A DNA stretch of 31,022 nucleotides, taken from positions 1 through 31,022 of the forward strand of contig JBGPIK010000027.1 in the NCBI GenBank assembly GCA_041484845.1, in the 5' to 3' direction. Positions 13,290 to 22,571 of the stretch are shown one piece after another. Both the position numbers and the translations under genes were made by a program. Numbering within the stretch: position 1 is the stretch's first letter; each line of letters begins with the position of its first letter. The notes under the pieces were generated by a model, which saw only the letters and a list, made by a program, of their open reading frames with translations, ran no database searches and had not been told where the DNA came from. Source of the stretch: JBGPIK01 sp041484845 (GTDB lineage Bacteria; Desulfobacterota; Binatia; UBA9968).

Positions 13290-16052
13290 ATGGCTAGCAC
13301 GATGACTCAGGCGAGCGATTTAGGGGCTGTTGAGGGCACAGCCAAGGCCAAAACAGGTCTAAAAATCGACCGATATTTTAGCCGTGCAGGAGTGAATCCA
13401 TTTGACGAGGTCGAGTGGGAGCAGCGTGAGGCATCTATAACGAACGAAAGGGGTAAGGTCGTCTTCGAGCAATCCAACGTCGAGATTCCAAAGGCCTGGT
13501 CCTTAATGGCGACACAGGTGGTGGTTTCCAAATATTTCCGCGGCCCCCTGGGGACGCCGCAAAGAGAAACCAGTGTGCGCCAGATGATCGGCCGAGTGGT
13601 CGATACGATAACTGGTTGGGGCATGAAGGACGGCTATTTTGCGGCTACCGAGGATGCGCAGGCCTTCGCCGATGAGTTGACTCATATTCTCCTGCACCAG
13701 AAAGCCTGCTTTAACAGTCCGGTATGGTTCAATTGCGGTATCGAAGAGAGACCGCAATGTTCGGCCTGCTTCATCCTTTCCGTGGATGACACTATGGATT
13801 CGATTCTCGATTGGTACCGCAAGGAAGGAGTTATCTTTAAGGGCGGATCAGGCTCCGGAGTCAATCTTTCCAAGATCCGTTCTTCTAAAGAGCAGTTGGC
13901 GGGCGGCGGCACGGCATCGGGTCCCGTATCGTTTATGAAGGCGGCCGACGCATCGGCGGGAGTCATTAAGTCTGGAGGCAAGACCCGACGCGCGGCGAAA
14001 ATGGTGGTCTTGAATGTTGACCATCCGGATATCGAGGAGTTCATCAAGTGCAAGGTTGAAGAAGAGAAAAAGGCCTGGGCTCTAATCGAGGCAGGGTACG
14101 ATTCCAGCCTCGACGGTCCCGCTTACGGCAGCGTTTTTTTTCAGAACGCCAACAATTCAGTGCGTGTTTCTGATGAATTCATGCAGGCGGTCCAAGACGA
14201 CCGCGAGTGGAAGACCCGCTACGTCAAGAATGGCGAAGTCTGTGGAACTTATAAGGCCCGGGACATGCTGCGCATGATCGCCGAGAGCACGTATTTCTGC
14301 GGCGATCCCGGCATGCAGTATGATACGACCATCAATGATTGGCACACCTGCTCGAATACGGCCCGAATCAATGCTTCGAACCCCTGCTCTGAGTATATGC
14401 ATCTCGATAACTCGGCCTGTAATTTGGCGTCATTAAACCTGCTCAAATATCTTCGTGACGACGGTGTGTTTGATACGGAATCTTTCCGCCGCGCGGTCGA
14501 CATAGTGATACTCGCCCAGGATATTTTGATCGACAATTCTTCTTATCCAACCACTGAAATCACCGCCAATGCCCATGCATTCCGCGAACTCGGACTCGGC
14601 TATGCCAATCTAGGCGCCTTGTTAATGTCTCTGGGGCTTCCCTACGACTCTGACGCAGGTAGGAGCTATGCCGGAGCGGTCACGGCCTTGATGTCAGGAG
14701 AGGGCTATCTGCAGTCGGCGCGCATCGCCGCCGTGACCCGGCCGTTCGCCGGTTTCGAGGTGAACCGCCAACCTATGCTGCGCGTATTAAACAAACATCG
14801 ATCTCATGCCTACAAAATTTCGCCTTCTCATGTTCCGCTGGATCTTCTGTCGGCGGCCAGAGAGGCCTGGGATCTGACCTGCAGTGAAGCCGAGAAAAAT
14901 GGAGTGAAAAATTCACAAATTTCCGTGTTAGCGCCCACCGGCACCATCGCCTTCATGATGGACTGCGATACCACCGGAGTCGAGCCCGATATCGCGCTCA
15001 TCAAATACAAAAAGTTAGTGGGCGGCGGTCTGCTAAAAATCGTCAATAATACTGTGCCGCGGGCCCTGAAGCGGTTGGGTTACGATACAAAGCAGATTGA
15101 GGAAATATACGAATACATTAAAGAACACGAAACCATCGAGGGTGCGCCCCATGTAAGAGATGAGGATTTAGCGGTGTTTGATTGCGCGTTCAAACCCAAG
15201 AATGGCAGTCGCACCATTCATTACATGGGACACGTGAAAATGATGGGAGCCGTACAACCCTTTATTTCCGGCGCCATCTCGAAAACCATCAATATGCCGA
15301 CCGATGCCACGATCGATGACATCATGCACGCTTATATGGAATCCTGGAAGCTGGGGCTCAAGGCGATTGCCATTTACCGGGACGGCTCGAAACGGACCCA
15401 ACCTCTCACGACTTCTAAAGAAAAGGAAGAGAAAAAAGTCCCCGCGGAAGCAAAAGAAGCGCGGCCGCTGCGGCGCAAACTGCCGGACGAAAGACGTTCA
15501 ATCACCCACAAGTTCGACATCGCCGGCCATGAAGGATATATCACCGCCGGTATGTACGAGGACGGGCAGCCGGGCGAGATCTTTATCACGATGTCCAAAG
15601 AGGGATCGACTATTTCCGGCTTAATGGATTCTTTCGCCACGGCGGTTTCAATGGCGCTTCAATACGGCGTGCCTTTGCGGGTTTTGGTCGATAAGTTCAG
15701 CCACATGCGTTTTGAGCCATCCGGTTTCACCAAAAACCCCGATATCCCTATGGCGAAATCGATTATGGACTATATTTTCCGGTGGCTGGCTACGAAATTT
15801 CTCGATGGCGACGCGCAGCAGGAAATCGGCATTGTGAAGCGCGAGCCCGACGAAAATAGCGTCAGTAACAAAAAAGTAATTCCCATCACCGCCCAAGCTC
15901 CGCGCGGGGGCGCACCCGTAACCAGCATCAGCAGCGTCACCAGCCTCTATCAACAGGACGCGCCACCGTGTCCCGATTGCGGCGCGATCATGATTCGGAG
16001 CGGCGCCTGCTATAAATGCATGAATTGCGGCGCGGTGAGCGGGTGCTCTTAA
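13290..16052 (+). CDS. nrdJ: Adenosylcobalamin-dependent (class II) ribonucleotide reductase
   Basis: This 920-residue enzyme reduces ribonucleotides to deoxyribonucleotides using a B12-generated thiyl radical. The N-terminal region leads into FNSPVWFNCGIEE and CSACFILSVDD with a redox cysteine near residue 160. The substrate loop FKGGSGSGVNLSKIR follows near 190, and the active-site NPCSEY near 364-369 holds the thiyl-radical Cys366 and catalytic Glu368. LAPTGTIAFMMDCDTTGVEP near 550 fits the phosphate-binding region. A C-terminal four-cysteine zinc-ribbon-like tail (CPDCG, CYKCMNCG) ends the protein. Length and motifs fit the long NrdJ type, and no intein is present. ATG 13290 follows a purine-rich AAGGGAGCAAGGA site. 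Regulation by NrdR is predicted from the upstream boxes. Confidence 0.97.
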   Translation: MASTMTQASDLGAVEGTAKAKTGLKIDRYFSRAGVNPFDEVEWEQREASITNERGKVVFEQSNVEIPKAWSLMATQVVVSKYFRGPLGTPQRETSVRQMIGRVVDTITGWGMKDGYFAATEDAQAFADELTHILLHQKACFNSPVWFNCGIEERPQCSACFILSVDDTMDSILDWYRKEGVIFKGGSGSGVNLSKIRSSKEQLAGGGTASGPVSFMKAADASAGVIKSGGKTRRAAKMVVLNVDHPDIEEFIKCKVEEEKKAWALIEAGYDSSLDGPAYGSVFFQNANNSVRVSDEFMQAVQDDREWKTRYVKNGEVCGTYKARDMLRMIAESTYFCGDPGMQYDTTINDWHTCSNTARINASNPCSEYMHLDNSACNLASLNLLKYLRDDGVFDTESFRRAVDIVILAQDILIDNSSYPTTEITANAHAFRELGLGYANLGALLMSLGLPYDSDAGRSYAGAVTALMSGEGYLQSARIAAVTRPFAGFEVNRQPMLRVLNKHRSHAYKISPSHVPLDLLSAAREAWDLTCSEAEKNGVKNSQISVLAPTGTIAFMMDCDTTGVEPDIALIKYKKLVGGGLLKIVNNTVPRALKRLGYDTKQIEEIYEYIKEHETIEGAPHVRDEDLAVFDCAFKPKNGSRTIHYMGHVKMMGAVQPFISGAISKTINMPTDATIDDIMHAYMESWKLGLKAIAIYRDGSKRTQPLTTSKEKEEKKVPAEAKEARPLRRKLPDERRSITHKFDIAGHEGYITAGMYEDGQPGEIFITMSKEGSTISGLMDSFATAVSMALQYGVPLRVLVDKFSHMRFEPSGFTKNPDIPMAKSIMDYIFRWLATKFLDGDAQQEIGIVKREPDENSVSNKKVIPITAQAPRGGAPVTSISSVTSLYQQDAPPCPDCGAIMIRSGACYKCMNCGAVSGCS

Positions 16053-16064
16053 GCTCCTAACAAC

Positions 16065-16122
16065 GGAGTAATGGAGTGTTGGAGTATTGGTTTTACCCAT
16101 CACTCCATTACTCCACCACTCC
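16065..16122. repeat. 26-bp-arm hairpin of GGAGTNNT 8-bp units
   Basis: The left arm (16065-16090) is GGAGTAAT, GGAGTGTT, GGAGTATT, GG. The right arm (16097-16122) is the inverted series, complementary at 20 of 26 positions, with a 6-base loop TTTTAC. All mismatches fall at the same two positions (6 and 7) of each 8-bp unit. It lies between the convergent nrdJ and retropepsin-like genes. Confidence 0.75.
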
Positions 16123-16124
16123 AG

Positions 16125-16739
16125 CTATTTCTTCTCTAGATGGAGCATGCCTTTTTGGGTGTCGATGTCGATACGAAAATTGCTCAAAAAATTCAGTCCC
16201 AAAAGGCCGGCCACTTGGGGATCGGGAACTGCGTCATGCACCGCGGCAATGAGATTCTTGATTTCCATGCCGCCCACACTAATGGACTCGAGATTCGTAA
16301 GCGGGGCCTGAATCAGTCCATTAGCGGTTTGGAACGGCATGGTGCGCTGATTTTGGGTGAGGTCAATGTCAAGTTCTCTGGCCACCGCGCTCGAAATCAT
16401 CGTATAACTGGCGCCGGTATCGACCACAAACTTTGCCGCGGTCTTGTTATTCAGCATTGCTTTGATGATTACGACCTGCCCATGTCTTTCGATGGGAATT
16501 GACGCTTTGACGGGCGCAGCCTTTGGTGAGTCCACCGGCGGAGAGCTTTCGGTGGCCTGGATGCGCGTGGCCGGCCCGCGTTGATTTTCGGGAATGTTGT
16601 GCAGGTTGTCGGTAAAGTGAACCACGCCGTCTTGATCGACCCAGCGGTAGTACTCCGCGGCCGAAGAAGGCATGGTCCTCAGCAGCAAGCAGATAAGAAT
16701 CGTTAAATAGAACTTCACCAGTGAGGGAGAGTTTACCAT
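16125..16739 (-). CDS. Secreted retropepsin-like aspartic protease with DUF4124 domain
   Basis: This 204-residue protein has an N-terminal signal peptide (hydrophobic core FYLTILICLLL, likely cleavage near residue 28 in SSAAEYY). A DUF4124 segment follows (YYRWVDQDGVVHFTDNLHNIP, about residues 30-50), then a Pro/Ala-rich linker and a clan AA domain with catalytic VDTGASYTMIS near residue 108 and GLLGLNFLSNFRIDID near 178. One copy of the Asp-Thr-Gly motif per chain means it would act as a homodimer, like retropepsins. Family knowledge suggests periplasmic or envelope proteolysis; the substrate is unknown. It is convergent with nrdJ and divergent from rpsO. Confidence 0.85.
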   Translation of the reverse strand: MVNSPSLVKFYLTILICLLLRTMPSSAAEYYRWVDQDGVVHFTDNLHNIPENQRGPATRIQATESSPPVDSPKAAPVKASIPIERHGQVVIIKAMLNNKTAAKFVVDTGASYTMISSAVARELDIDLTQNQRTMPFQTANGLIQAPLTNLESISVGGMEIKNLIAAVHDAVPDPQVAGLLGLNFLSNFRIDIDTQKGMLHLEKK

Positions 16740-16846
16740 AGTTCCCGGATGGAAAAAACGCGTGATGATCCGATCGATCGCACCGGCGCCTGCGCGGGTT
16801 CACTGATTCTCTGACACAGGAGCTCGAACCTCAAAGATTGCCCTGC

Positions 16847-16875
16847 TTTACAACACTGTACGAGTATGTTAAAAA
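16847..16875 (+). promoter_or_regulatory. Sigma-70-type promoter of the rpsO block
   Basis: TTTACA (16847-16852), a 17-bp spacer and TAAAAA (16870-16875) lie about 45 bp upstream of the rpsO start, the expected place for the promoter of the rpsO-pnp operon. The -10 element is only a moderate match. Confidence 0.45.
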
Positions 16876-16917
16876 TCCTTCTCAACTAAAAGGAAAGAGA
16901 GAAAAAGAGCGGAGAAC

Positions 16918-17187
16918 ATGGAGATTGCTCAGCAGCAAAAACACGGCGTTATCGAGCAGTTCAGGCTTCATCAGACGGATACCGGCTCTCCTGAAGTGCA
17001 AGTTGCATTACTCAGCCAGCGCATCGACCATCTCACCGGGCACTTCAAGATTCACGTTAAGGATCACCATTCCCGTCGTGGCCTCCTGAAGCTAGTAGGG
17101 CAGAGGAGGAGGCTCTTGGACTATCTCAAGGACAATGATTTTGAGAGATATCAGAGTCTGATCCAGCGGTTAGGAATACGTAAGTAG
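16918..17187 (+). CDS. rpsO: 30S ribosomal protein S15
   Basis: This 89-residue protein has the usual S15 length. It binds 16S rRNA early in 30S assembly. TDTGSPEVQVALLSQRIDHLTGHFKIH (about residues 21-47) and the DHHSRRGLLKLVGQRRRLLDYL segment (49-70) are the family signature. ATG 16918 follows AGCGGAG. It is immediately upstream of pnp, the widely conserved rpsO-pnp pair, with 63 bp between them. Confidence 0.98.
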   Translation: MEIAQQQKHGVIEQFRLHQTDTGSPEVQVALLSQRIDHLTGHFKIHVKDHHSRRGLLKLVGQRRRLLDYLKDNDFERYQSLIQRLGIRK

Positions 17188-17250
17188 CAAATCCCAATCG
17201 TTGCCCTCCATTTCACCTCCGTTAGCTAGGTCTCGTTCGAAGGGTCTTTT

Positions 17251-19383
17251 ATGATCAAAAAAGTGGAATTAGAGTTTCACGGTCGTCCCTTATCCATTGA
17301 AGTGGGCCGAGTGGCGAAGCAGGCCGATGGCGCCGCACTGGTGCGCTACGGCGAGACGGTGGTGCTGGTCACGGCCGTGGCGGCCAAGGAGCTAAAATTA
17401 GACACCGATTTTTTCCCCTTAACCGTCGATTATCAAGAGCGAACATTTGCCGCAGGCAAGATCCCGGGAGGGTTCTTCAAGCGCGAAGGGCGCCCATCGG
17501 AGAAAGAAATTCTTACGTGCCGGCTCATTGATCGGTCTATTCGGCCCCTGTTCTCGGAAGGCTTGCGTTGCGAAACCCAAATTATCGCCACCGTGCTTTC
17601 AGCGGACCGCGAGAACGATCCTGATGTTGTAGCCATGTTAGGCACCTCGGCGGCCCTGCATGTATCAGACATTCCATTTAACGGTCCGTTGGCCGGTGTT
17701 CGGATTGGCCGCATCAATGGCCAGTGGATTATCAATCCCACGCAGAGCCAACTCCCGGATAGCGATACGGATATTTTTCTCTCCGGCAGCCGCGATGCCA
17801 TTGTCATGGTCGAAGGCGGCGCCCGGGTAGTTCCTGAGGACGAGATCTTAGAGGCTCTCTTTACCGGTCATCAGGCGATCCAGCCTCTGCTTGATATTCA
17901 GGAAGAGATCCGGGCGGAGGTCGGCAAAGCCAAGCGGCAAGTGCCTTTAGCCGAACTTGACGCAGCACTGGCCCGGCGGGTGGAGGAATTGGCAGTGGCG
18001 AGGCTCAGAGAGGCGATCGAGATTCCGGAGAAGTTGGAACGCTACAAACGCATAGGCGAGGTTAAAAGTGAAGTGGTCAATCGGGCGCTCGAGCTACTTC
18101 CGGGCAGGGAAAAGGACATCAAAACCGCGTTTGATGACTTGAAGAGAAAATGTTTTCGCGGCCTGGTAATCGAGCACGAGCGGCGCATTGACGGGCGCGG
18201 TTTAAAGGATATCCGCCCCATCACTTGCGAAGTCGAAGTGTTGCCCCGGACGCACGGATCGGCCTTGTTCACGCGCGGCGAAACTCAAGCCTTGGTCGTC
18301 ACCACCCTGGGGACTGCTTCGGACGAACAGAAGATTGACGCCTTGATTGGCGAGCATTATAAAAAGTTCATGCTGCATTACAATTTCCCGCCCTTCAGTG
18401 TCGGGGAGGTCAAATTTCTGCGCGGGCCGAGTCGGCGCGACATCGGCCACGGCAACTTGGCCGAACGTGCGTTGCTCCCGGTGCTGCCACCGGAAGAACG
18501 TTTTCCCTACACGGTGCGGATCGTCTCGGAAGTTCTGGAATCCAATGGTTCCACATCGATGGCCACCGTATGCGGCGGGTCTCTGTCAATGATGGATGCG
18601 GGTGTGCCGGTGTCCGCGCCCGTCGCTGGCATCGCCATGGGGCTTATCAAAGAGGGCGAGCATGTGCGAGTGTTGTCCGACATTCTAGGCGACGAGGACC
18701 ATCTCGGGGATATGGACTTCAAAGTTGCCGGTACGCCTGACGGCGTGACCTCGCTACAGATGGATATAAAGATTAGCGGCGTGAGCCGCGATGTCATGCG
18801 CCAGGCTCTCTACCAGGCTCGCGAAGGCCGGTTGCATATACTCGGGATCATGGGCCAGACGATGGCATCACACCGAGCTAGCGTCTCCGGACACGCTCCG
18901 CGGATAATTACCATAAAGGTGAAACCCGACAAAATCCGCGAAATCATCGGTCCCGGCGGCAAAGTCATCCGCGGCATTATTGAGGCCACTGGCGTCAAGA
19001 TGGATGTGGAGGACGATGGAACCGTTACGATTGCCTCCAGCGACGAAGCCGCCTCTAAAAAAGCCGTCGAAATGGTACAAAGGATCGCCGCCGAGGCGGA
19101 AGTTGGCAAGATCTATAAAGGGACGGTGCGAAAAATTGTCGACTTCGGGGCGTTTGTTGAAATCCTGCCGGGCACCGACGGGCTGGTTCATATTTCTCAG
19201 CTCGCGGCCGAGCGTGTGCGGCGAGTGTCGGATGTCCTCAAAGAGGGCGACGAGGTCATGGTGAAAGTTCTTGAAGTCGATCGACAAGGCAAGATCCGAT
19301 TGAGCCGTAAGGACGCTCTCCAAGAAATGGGGGAGGGGACTTCAGGGTCGGGCAGCGGCTCGAGCGATCCTCACCGGGATTAA
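17251..19383 (+). CDS. pnp: Polynucleotide phosphorylase
   Basis: This 710-residue enzyme degrades RNA 3' to 5' by phosphorolysis. It has two RNase PH-like domains (about residues 5-225 and 315-545; the first holds TVDYQERTFAAGKIPGGFFKREGRPSE, the second GETQALVVTTLGT and GDEDHLGDMDFKVAGT). A KH domain (IIGPGGKVIRGIIEATGVKMDVED, near 570-595) and an S1 domain (GTVRKIVDFGAFVEILPGTDGLVHISQ, near 628-655) follow. Length and domain order are normal. ATG 17251 follows GAAGGG. The short Gly/Ser-rich tail is unremarkable. The M16 peptidase gene starts 21 bp downstream. Confidence 0.98.
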   Translation: MIKKVELEFHGRPLSIEVGRVAKQADGAALVRYGETVVLVTAVAAKELKLDTDFFPLTVDYQERTFAAGKIPGGFFKREGRPSEKEILTCRLIDRSIRPLFSEGLRCETQIIATVLSADRENDPDVVAMLGTSAALHVSDIPFNGPLAGVRIGRINGQWIINPTQSQLPDSDTDIFLSGSRDAIVMVEGGARVVPEDEILEALFTGHQAIQPLLDIQEEIRAEVGKAKRQVPLAELDAALARRVEELAVARLREAIEIPEKLERYKRIGEVKSEVVNRALELLPGREKDIKTAFDDLKRKCFRGLVIEHERRIDGRGLKDIRPITCEVEVLPRTHGSALFTRGETQALVVTTLGTASDEQKIDALIGEHYKKFMLHYNFPPFSVGEVKFLRGPSRRDIGHGNLAERALLPVLPPEERFPYTVRIVSEVLESNGSTSMATVCGGSLSMMDAGVPVSAPVAGIAMGLIKEGEHVRVLSDILGDEDHLGDMDFKVAGTPDGVTSLQMDIKISGVSRDVMRQALYQAREGRLHILGIMGQTMASHRASVSGHAPRIITIKVKPDKIREIIGPGGKVIRGIIEATGVKMDVEDDGTVTIASSDEAASKKAVEMVQRIAAEAEVGKIYKGTVRKIVDFGAFVEILPGTDGLVHISQLAAERVRRVSDVLKEGDEVMVKVLEVDRQGKIRLSRKDALQEMGEGTSGSGSGSSDPHRD

Positions 19384-19404
19384 CTTCACCGCTTCTTAAT
19401 TTTT

Positions 19405-20670
19405 ATGTTTTCTAAGACCGTTCTCGACAACGGTATCCGAGTGGTTTCACAGGAGATGCCGGATCATCGCTCGGCAACCCTGGGCATCTGGGTCGAAAAT
19501 GGTTCACGCCACGAGTCGCTTGAGCAAAATGGAATTTCGCATTTTATCGAGCATCTGCTTTTCAAGGGGACCGAGCGGCGCAGTGCGGCCGAGATCGCGG
19601 AAGAGATAGACGCCGTCGGCGGTGTGCTCAACGCATTTACGGCCAAAGAGCACACTTGTTATTATGCCAAGGTGCTTGATGAAAACCTGCCGCTGGCCAT
19701 CGATCTTCTGACTGATATTTTTCTCAATTCCAGTTTTGAGGGCGAAGAGATCGAGCGCGAAAGATCGGTCATCCTGCAGGAAATCTCGCAAGCCGAAGAT
19801 ACGCCGGATGATTACGTTCACGATCTTTTCAGTGTGGATTTCTTTAAAGATCATCCGCTGGCGAGACCGATTTGCGGTCGGGCAGAAACCGTCACGAGTT
19901 TTCGCCGCGACGATTTTGTAAATTTTTTTAAGTCACGTTATCATCCGCACCGCGTCATTGTCTCCGCGGCCGGGCACGTGCGCCATGATGAGCTGGTGCG
20001 GGAGATGTCCGCGCGTTTAGGGTCTAATCATCACGGTCCAGCGGCAATCTCGATGCCTGTTCCAGACGAGATCGCGCCGAAAATGGGAAACGGGATTTTC
20101 CCGCATCGGAAGTCATTGGAGCAAGTCCATCTCTGTCTCGGAATGGCTGGAACCCATCAATCCCATCCGCAGCGTTATGTGGCCTACGTCCTGAACACGC
20201 TTCTCGGCGGAGGCATGAGTTCTCGGCTCTTCCAGGAGATTCGCGAAAAGCGCGGCAAGGCCTACTCCGTTTATTCGTTTGCGGCTTCCTATAAAGATGT
20301 CGGTTATCTCGGGGTCTATGCCGGCACGAGTGTAGAGTCGACGGAGGAGGTTGTGGAGCTGATCGCGCTAGAATTAAAACGTTTCGCTGCCGGAGAAGTC
20401 ACGGACGCGGAAATCGAGCGCACGCGGGGACAGCTGGTGGGCAGTATGATCTTGGGCCTGGAATCCACCGACTCCTGGATGAGCCACATCGCCCGTAATG
20501 AAATCTATTTCGCCAAGTCGATTACTACGGACGAGATCTGTGCGGGCATACGTTCGGTTACGCGCAACGATGTCGTAGAATTGGCTCAAACGCTTTTCCG
20601 TCCCGAGACGTTGACTTTATCGCTCTTGGGCGATTTTAAAGACGGTTTCAAAATCAATAATTTACTTTAG
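19405..20670 (+). CDS. M16 family zinc metallopeptidase (insulinase/processing peptidase-like)
   Basis: This 421-residue protease has the inverted zinc motif HFIEH (His46, Glu49, His50), with the third ligand expected in EEIERERSVILQEI near residue 120. The C-terminal half shows the companion domain feature LNTLLGGGMSSRLFQEIREKRGKAYSVYSF (near 265-295). Length fits the single-chain bacterial form similar to mitochondrial processing peptidase beta. No signal peptide is seen, so it is probably cytoplasmic. The position after pnp and before dut is common in several Gram-negative and Gram-positive groups. The natural substrate is unknown. Confidence 0.93.
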   Translation: MFSKTVLDNGIRVVSQEMPDHRSATLGIWVENGSRHESLEQNGISHFIEHLLFKGTERRSAAEIAEEIDAVGGVLNAFTAKEHTCYYAKVLDENLPLAIDLLTDIFLNSSFEGEEIERERSVILQEISQAEDTPDDYVHDLFSVDFFKDHPLARPICGRAETVTSFRRDDFVNFFKSRYHPHRVIVSAAGHVRHDELVREMSARLGSNHHGPAAISMPVPDEIAPKMGNGIFPHRKSLEQVHLCLGMAGTHQSHPQRYVAYVLNTLLGGGMSSRLFQEIREKRGKAYSVYSFAASYKDVGYLGVYAGTSVESTEEVVELIALELKRFAAGEVTDAEIERTRGQLVGSMILGLESTDSWMSHIARNEIYFAKSITTDEICAGIRSVTRNDVVELAQTLFRPETLTLSLLGDFKDGFKINNLL

Positions 20671-20713
20671 GGTTCCCATTCCGTTCCCGCGGGCCGCATG
20701 GGTGGGGTCGTCG

Positions 20714-21169
20714 GTGGAAGAGTTACGAATTCAGATCAAGCGGGTGCGGCCGAACGATGCGCCGCTGTCTTTCCCTGCCTACATGACGGCGGGATCGGCC
20801 GGAATGGATTTGTGCGCCGATATCGCTGCCGAGCTTCGCTTGGCGCCCATGGAGCGGCGTTTGATTCCGACCGGTATTGCCATCGCGTTGCCGCATGGTT
20901 TTGAAGCGCAGATCCGGCCGCGAAGCGGCTTGGCCCTTAAGCAGGGACTAACCCTTCTCAACAGCCCTGGAACCATCGATTCCGATTATCGCGGTGAAAT
21001 TCAATTGATTGTGGTGAATTTTGGGCAAGAGCCGGTTGCGATCCAGCGCGGCCAGCGTATGGCGCAGATGGTGCTCCAGCGAGTCGTCAGGGCGGAGTGG
21101 CAAGAGGTTCAGGAACTCCCGCCTTCGATCCGGCAACAAGGGGGTTTCGGACATACCGACGAAAAATAG
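20714..21169 (+). CDS. dut: Deoxyuridine 5'-triphosphate nucleotidohydrolase (dUTPase)
   Basis: This trimeric dUTPase hydrolyses dUTP to dUMP and pyrophosphate, keeping uracil out of DNA and supplying dTMP synthesis. The five motifs are present in order: TAGSAGMDLCA, RPRSGLALKQG, LNSPGTIDSDYRGEI with the catalytic Asp, RGQRMAQMVL and the C-terminal GGFGHTDEK (usually GGFGSTG). I chose GTG 20714 because GGTGGGG lies at proper distance and the N-terminus then matches the family; an in-frame GTG at 20702 is also possible. It is a small pyrimidine gene between the M16 peptidase and the purine genes. Confidence 0.95.
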   Translation: MEELRIQIKRVRPNDAPLSFPAYMTAGSAGMDLCADIAAELRLAPMERRLIPTGIAIALPHGFEAQIRPRSGLALKQGLTLLNSPGTIDSDYRGEIQLIVVNFGQEPVAIQRGQRMAQMVLQRVVRAEWQEVQELPPSIRQQGGFGHTDEK

Positions 21170-21230
21170 GTTCAAGGTTAAAAAGTTCAAAGTTCAAGCT
21201 GGCGGTTGTGGCTGAACCTTTTGAACTTTC
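21170..21230 (+). repeat. GTTCAA-unit hairpin inside the dut-purB gap
   Basis: GGTTCAAGG and then AAAGTTCAAAGTTCAAGC (arm near 21181-21199) face GCTGAACCTTTTGAACTTTC (21211-21230), forming an imperfect stem over an 11-base loop. It begins right after the dut stop and uses the same GTTCAA units as the hairpin at 12492. It may cause partial termination or RNA processing between two co-directional genes. Confidence 0.6.
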
Positions 21231-21248
21231 ATCGGTCTGCTTCCAACT

Positions 21249-22541
21249 ATGATTCAACGTTATACATGCCCGGAGATGGGCCGCGTCTGGTCTGAAGAAA
21301 ACGGTTTTCAGAAGTGGCTTGACGTGGAAATCCTTGCGGCTGAGGGTTTGGCAAGGCTCGGCAAAGTTCCTAAAGGAGCGATTGCCAGGATCAGAAAAAA
21401 GGCGCGCTTCAATGTGGAGCGCATTCGCGAAATTGAGCGCGAAGTGAAGCATGAGATCATTGCCTTTCTCAGTTCAGTCGCGGAATCGATCGGCGATGAT
21501 GCCCGTTTTCTTCATGTCGGCATGACCTCCTCCGACGTCATGGACACCGCATTGGCGATTCAGCTAAAAGAGGCGGGTTCAATCCTGATCCAGGACGTGC
21601 GCGATCTCATGAAGGTTTTTCGGCGCCAAGCGTACAAGTATAAATGGACAATCATGATCGGACGCACCCACGGTGTTCATGCCGAACCGATCACGTTCGG
21701 ATTAAAGTTCGCGCTGTGGTATCAAGAGATGATGCGGAATCTGGGCCGCTTAGAAAACGCCGTCGATGATGTTTCGGTCGGGCAGATCTCGGGCGCAGTG
21801 GGAACCTTTGCGCAAATCTCGCCCCAAGTGGAAGCTTATGTGTGCAGGAAAAGCGGGCTGCGACCGGCGCTAATCTCGAATCAGATCATCCAACGCGACC
21901 GGCATGCTTATTTTTTTGCCACTCTGGCGGTGATCGCCGGCTCGCTGGAAAAATTCGCGGTGGAGATCCGTCATCTGCAACGCACCGAGGTCCAGGAGGC
22001 TGAGGAGCCTTTCACGGCAGGGCAAAAAGGCTCGTCCGCGATGCCCCATAAGCGCAATCCCATTTTGTCCGAGAACGTCACCGGTTTGGCGCGATTGATG
22101 CGCTCCTATGCGGTCGCGGCTATGGAGAATGTTGCGCTCTGGCATGAAAGAGATATCAGCCATTCTTCGGTCGAACGGGTGATTGTGCCGGATGCAACGA
22201 TCGTGCTCGATTTCATGCTGCGCCGCATGATTTATGTTCTTGGCCATCTGTGCGTCTATCCCGAGAACATGAAGCGCAATTTAGACAGAAGCGGCGGCGC
22301 CGTTTTTTCCGAGAGCGTGTTGCTCGCGCTGGTGGAGAAAGGCGTCGCTCGCGATTCGGCTTACCGCATGGTGCAGCGCCATGCGCTGAAGGTCGGCAAA
22401 GAGGGTGGGGATCTTAAAAACGAATTGCTGCAGGATGAGGAGTTGCGCCGTTATCTCGCGCCGAAGGAGATCGAAGCGATCTGGGGTGTAAAGCATCATC
22501 TGAAGAACGTCGATACACTCTTTCGGCGCGTTTTTACTTAA
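21249..22541 (+). CDS. purB: Adenylosuccinate lyase
   Basis: This 430-residue enzyme acts twice in purine synthesis, splitting SAICAR to AICAR plus fumarate and adenylosuccinate to AMP plus fumarate. The fumarase/aspartase superfamily signature SSAMPHKRNPILSEN lies near residue 261. The catalytic His appears in MIGRTHGVHAEP near 138, and TSSDVMDTA near 93 is also conserved. The short Bacillus-like form ends normally. No strong ribosome site precedes ATG 21249. It is followed 30 bp later by purS. Confidence 0.97.
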   Translation: MIQRYTCPEMGRVWSEENGFQKWLDVEILAAEGLARLGKVPKGAIARIRKKARFNVERIREIEREVKHEIIAFLSSVAESIGDDARFLHVGMTSSDVMDTALAIQLKEAGSILIQDVRDLMKVFRRQAYKYKWTIMIGRTHGVHAEPITFGLKFALWYQEMMRNLGRLENAVDDVSVGQISGAVGTFAQISPQVEAYVCRKSGLRPALISNQIIQRDRHAYFFATLAVIAGSLEKFAVEIRHLQRTEVQEAEEPFTAGQKGSSAMPHKRNPILSENVTGLARLMRSYAVAAMENVALWHERDISHSSVERVIVPDATIVLDFMLRRMIYVLGHLCVYPENMKRNLDRSGGAVFSESVLLALVEKGVARDSAYRMVQRHALKVGKEGGDLKNELLQDEELRRYLAPKEIEAIWGVKHHLKNVDTLFRRVFT

Positions 22542-22571
22542 CCGCTCAACCCCAACTGAAGAGCAGAGCTT

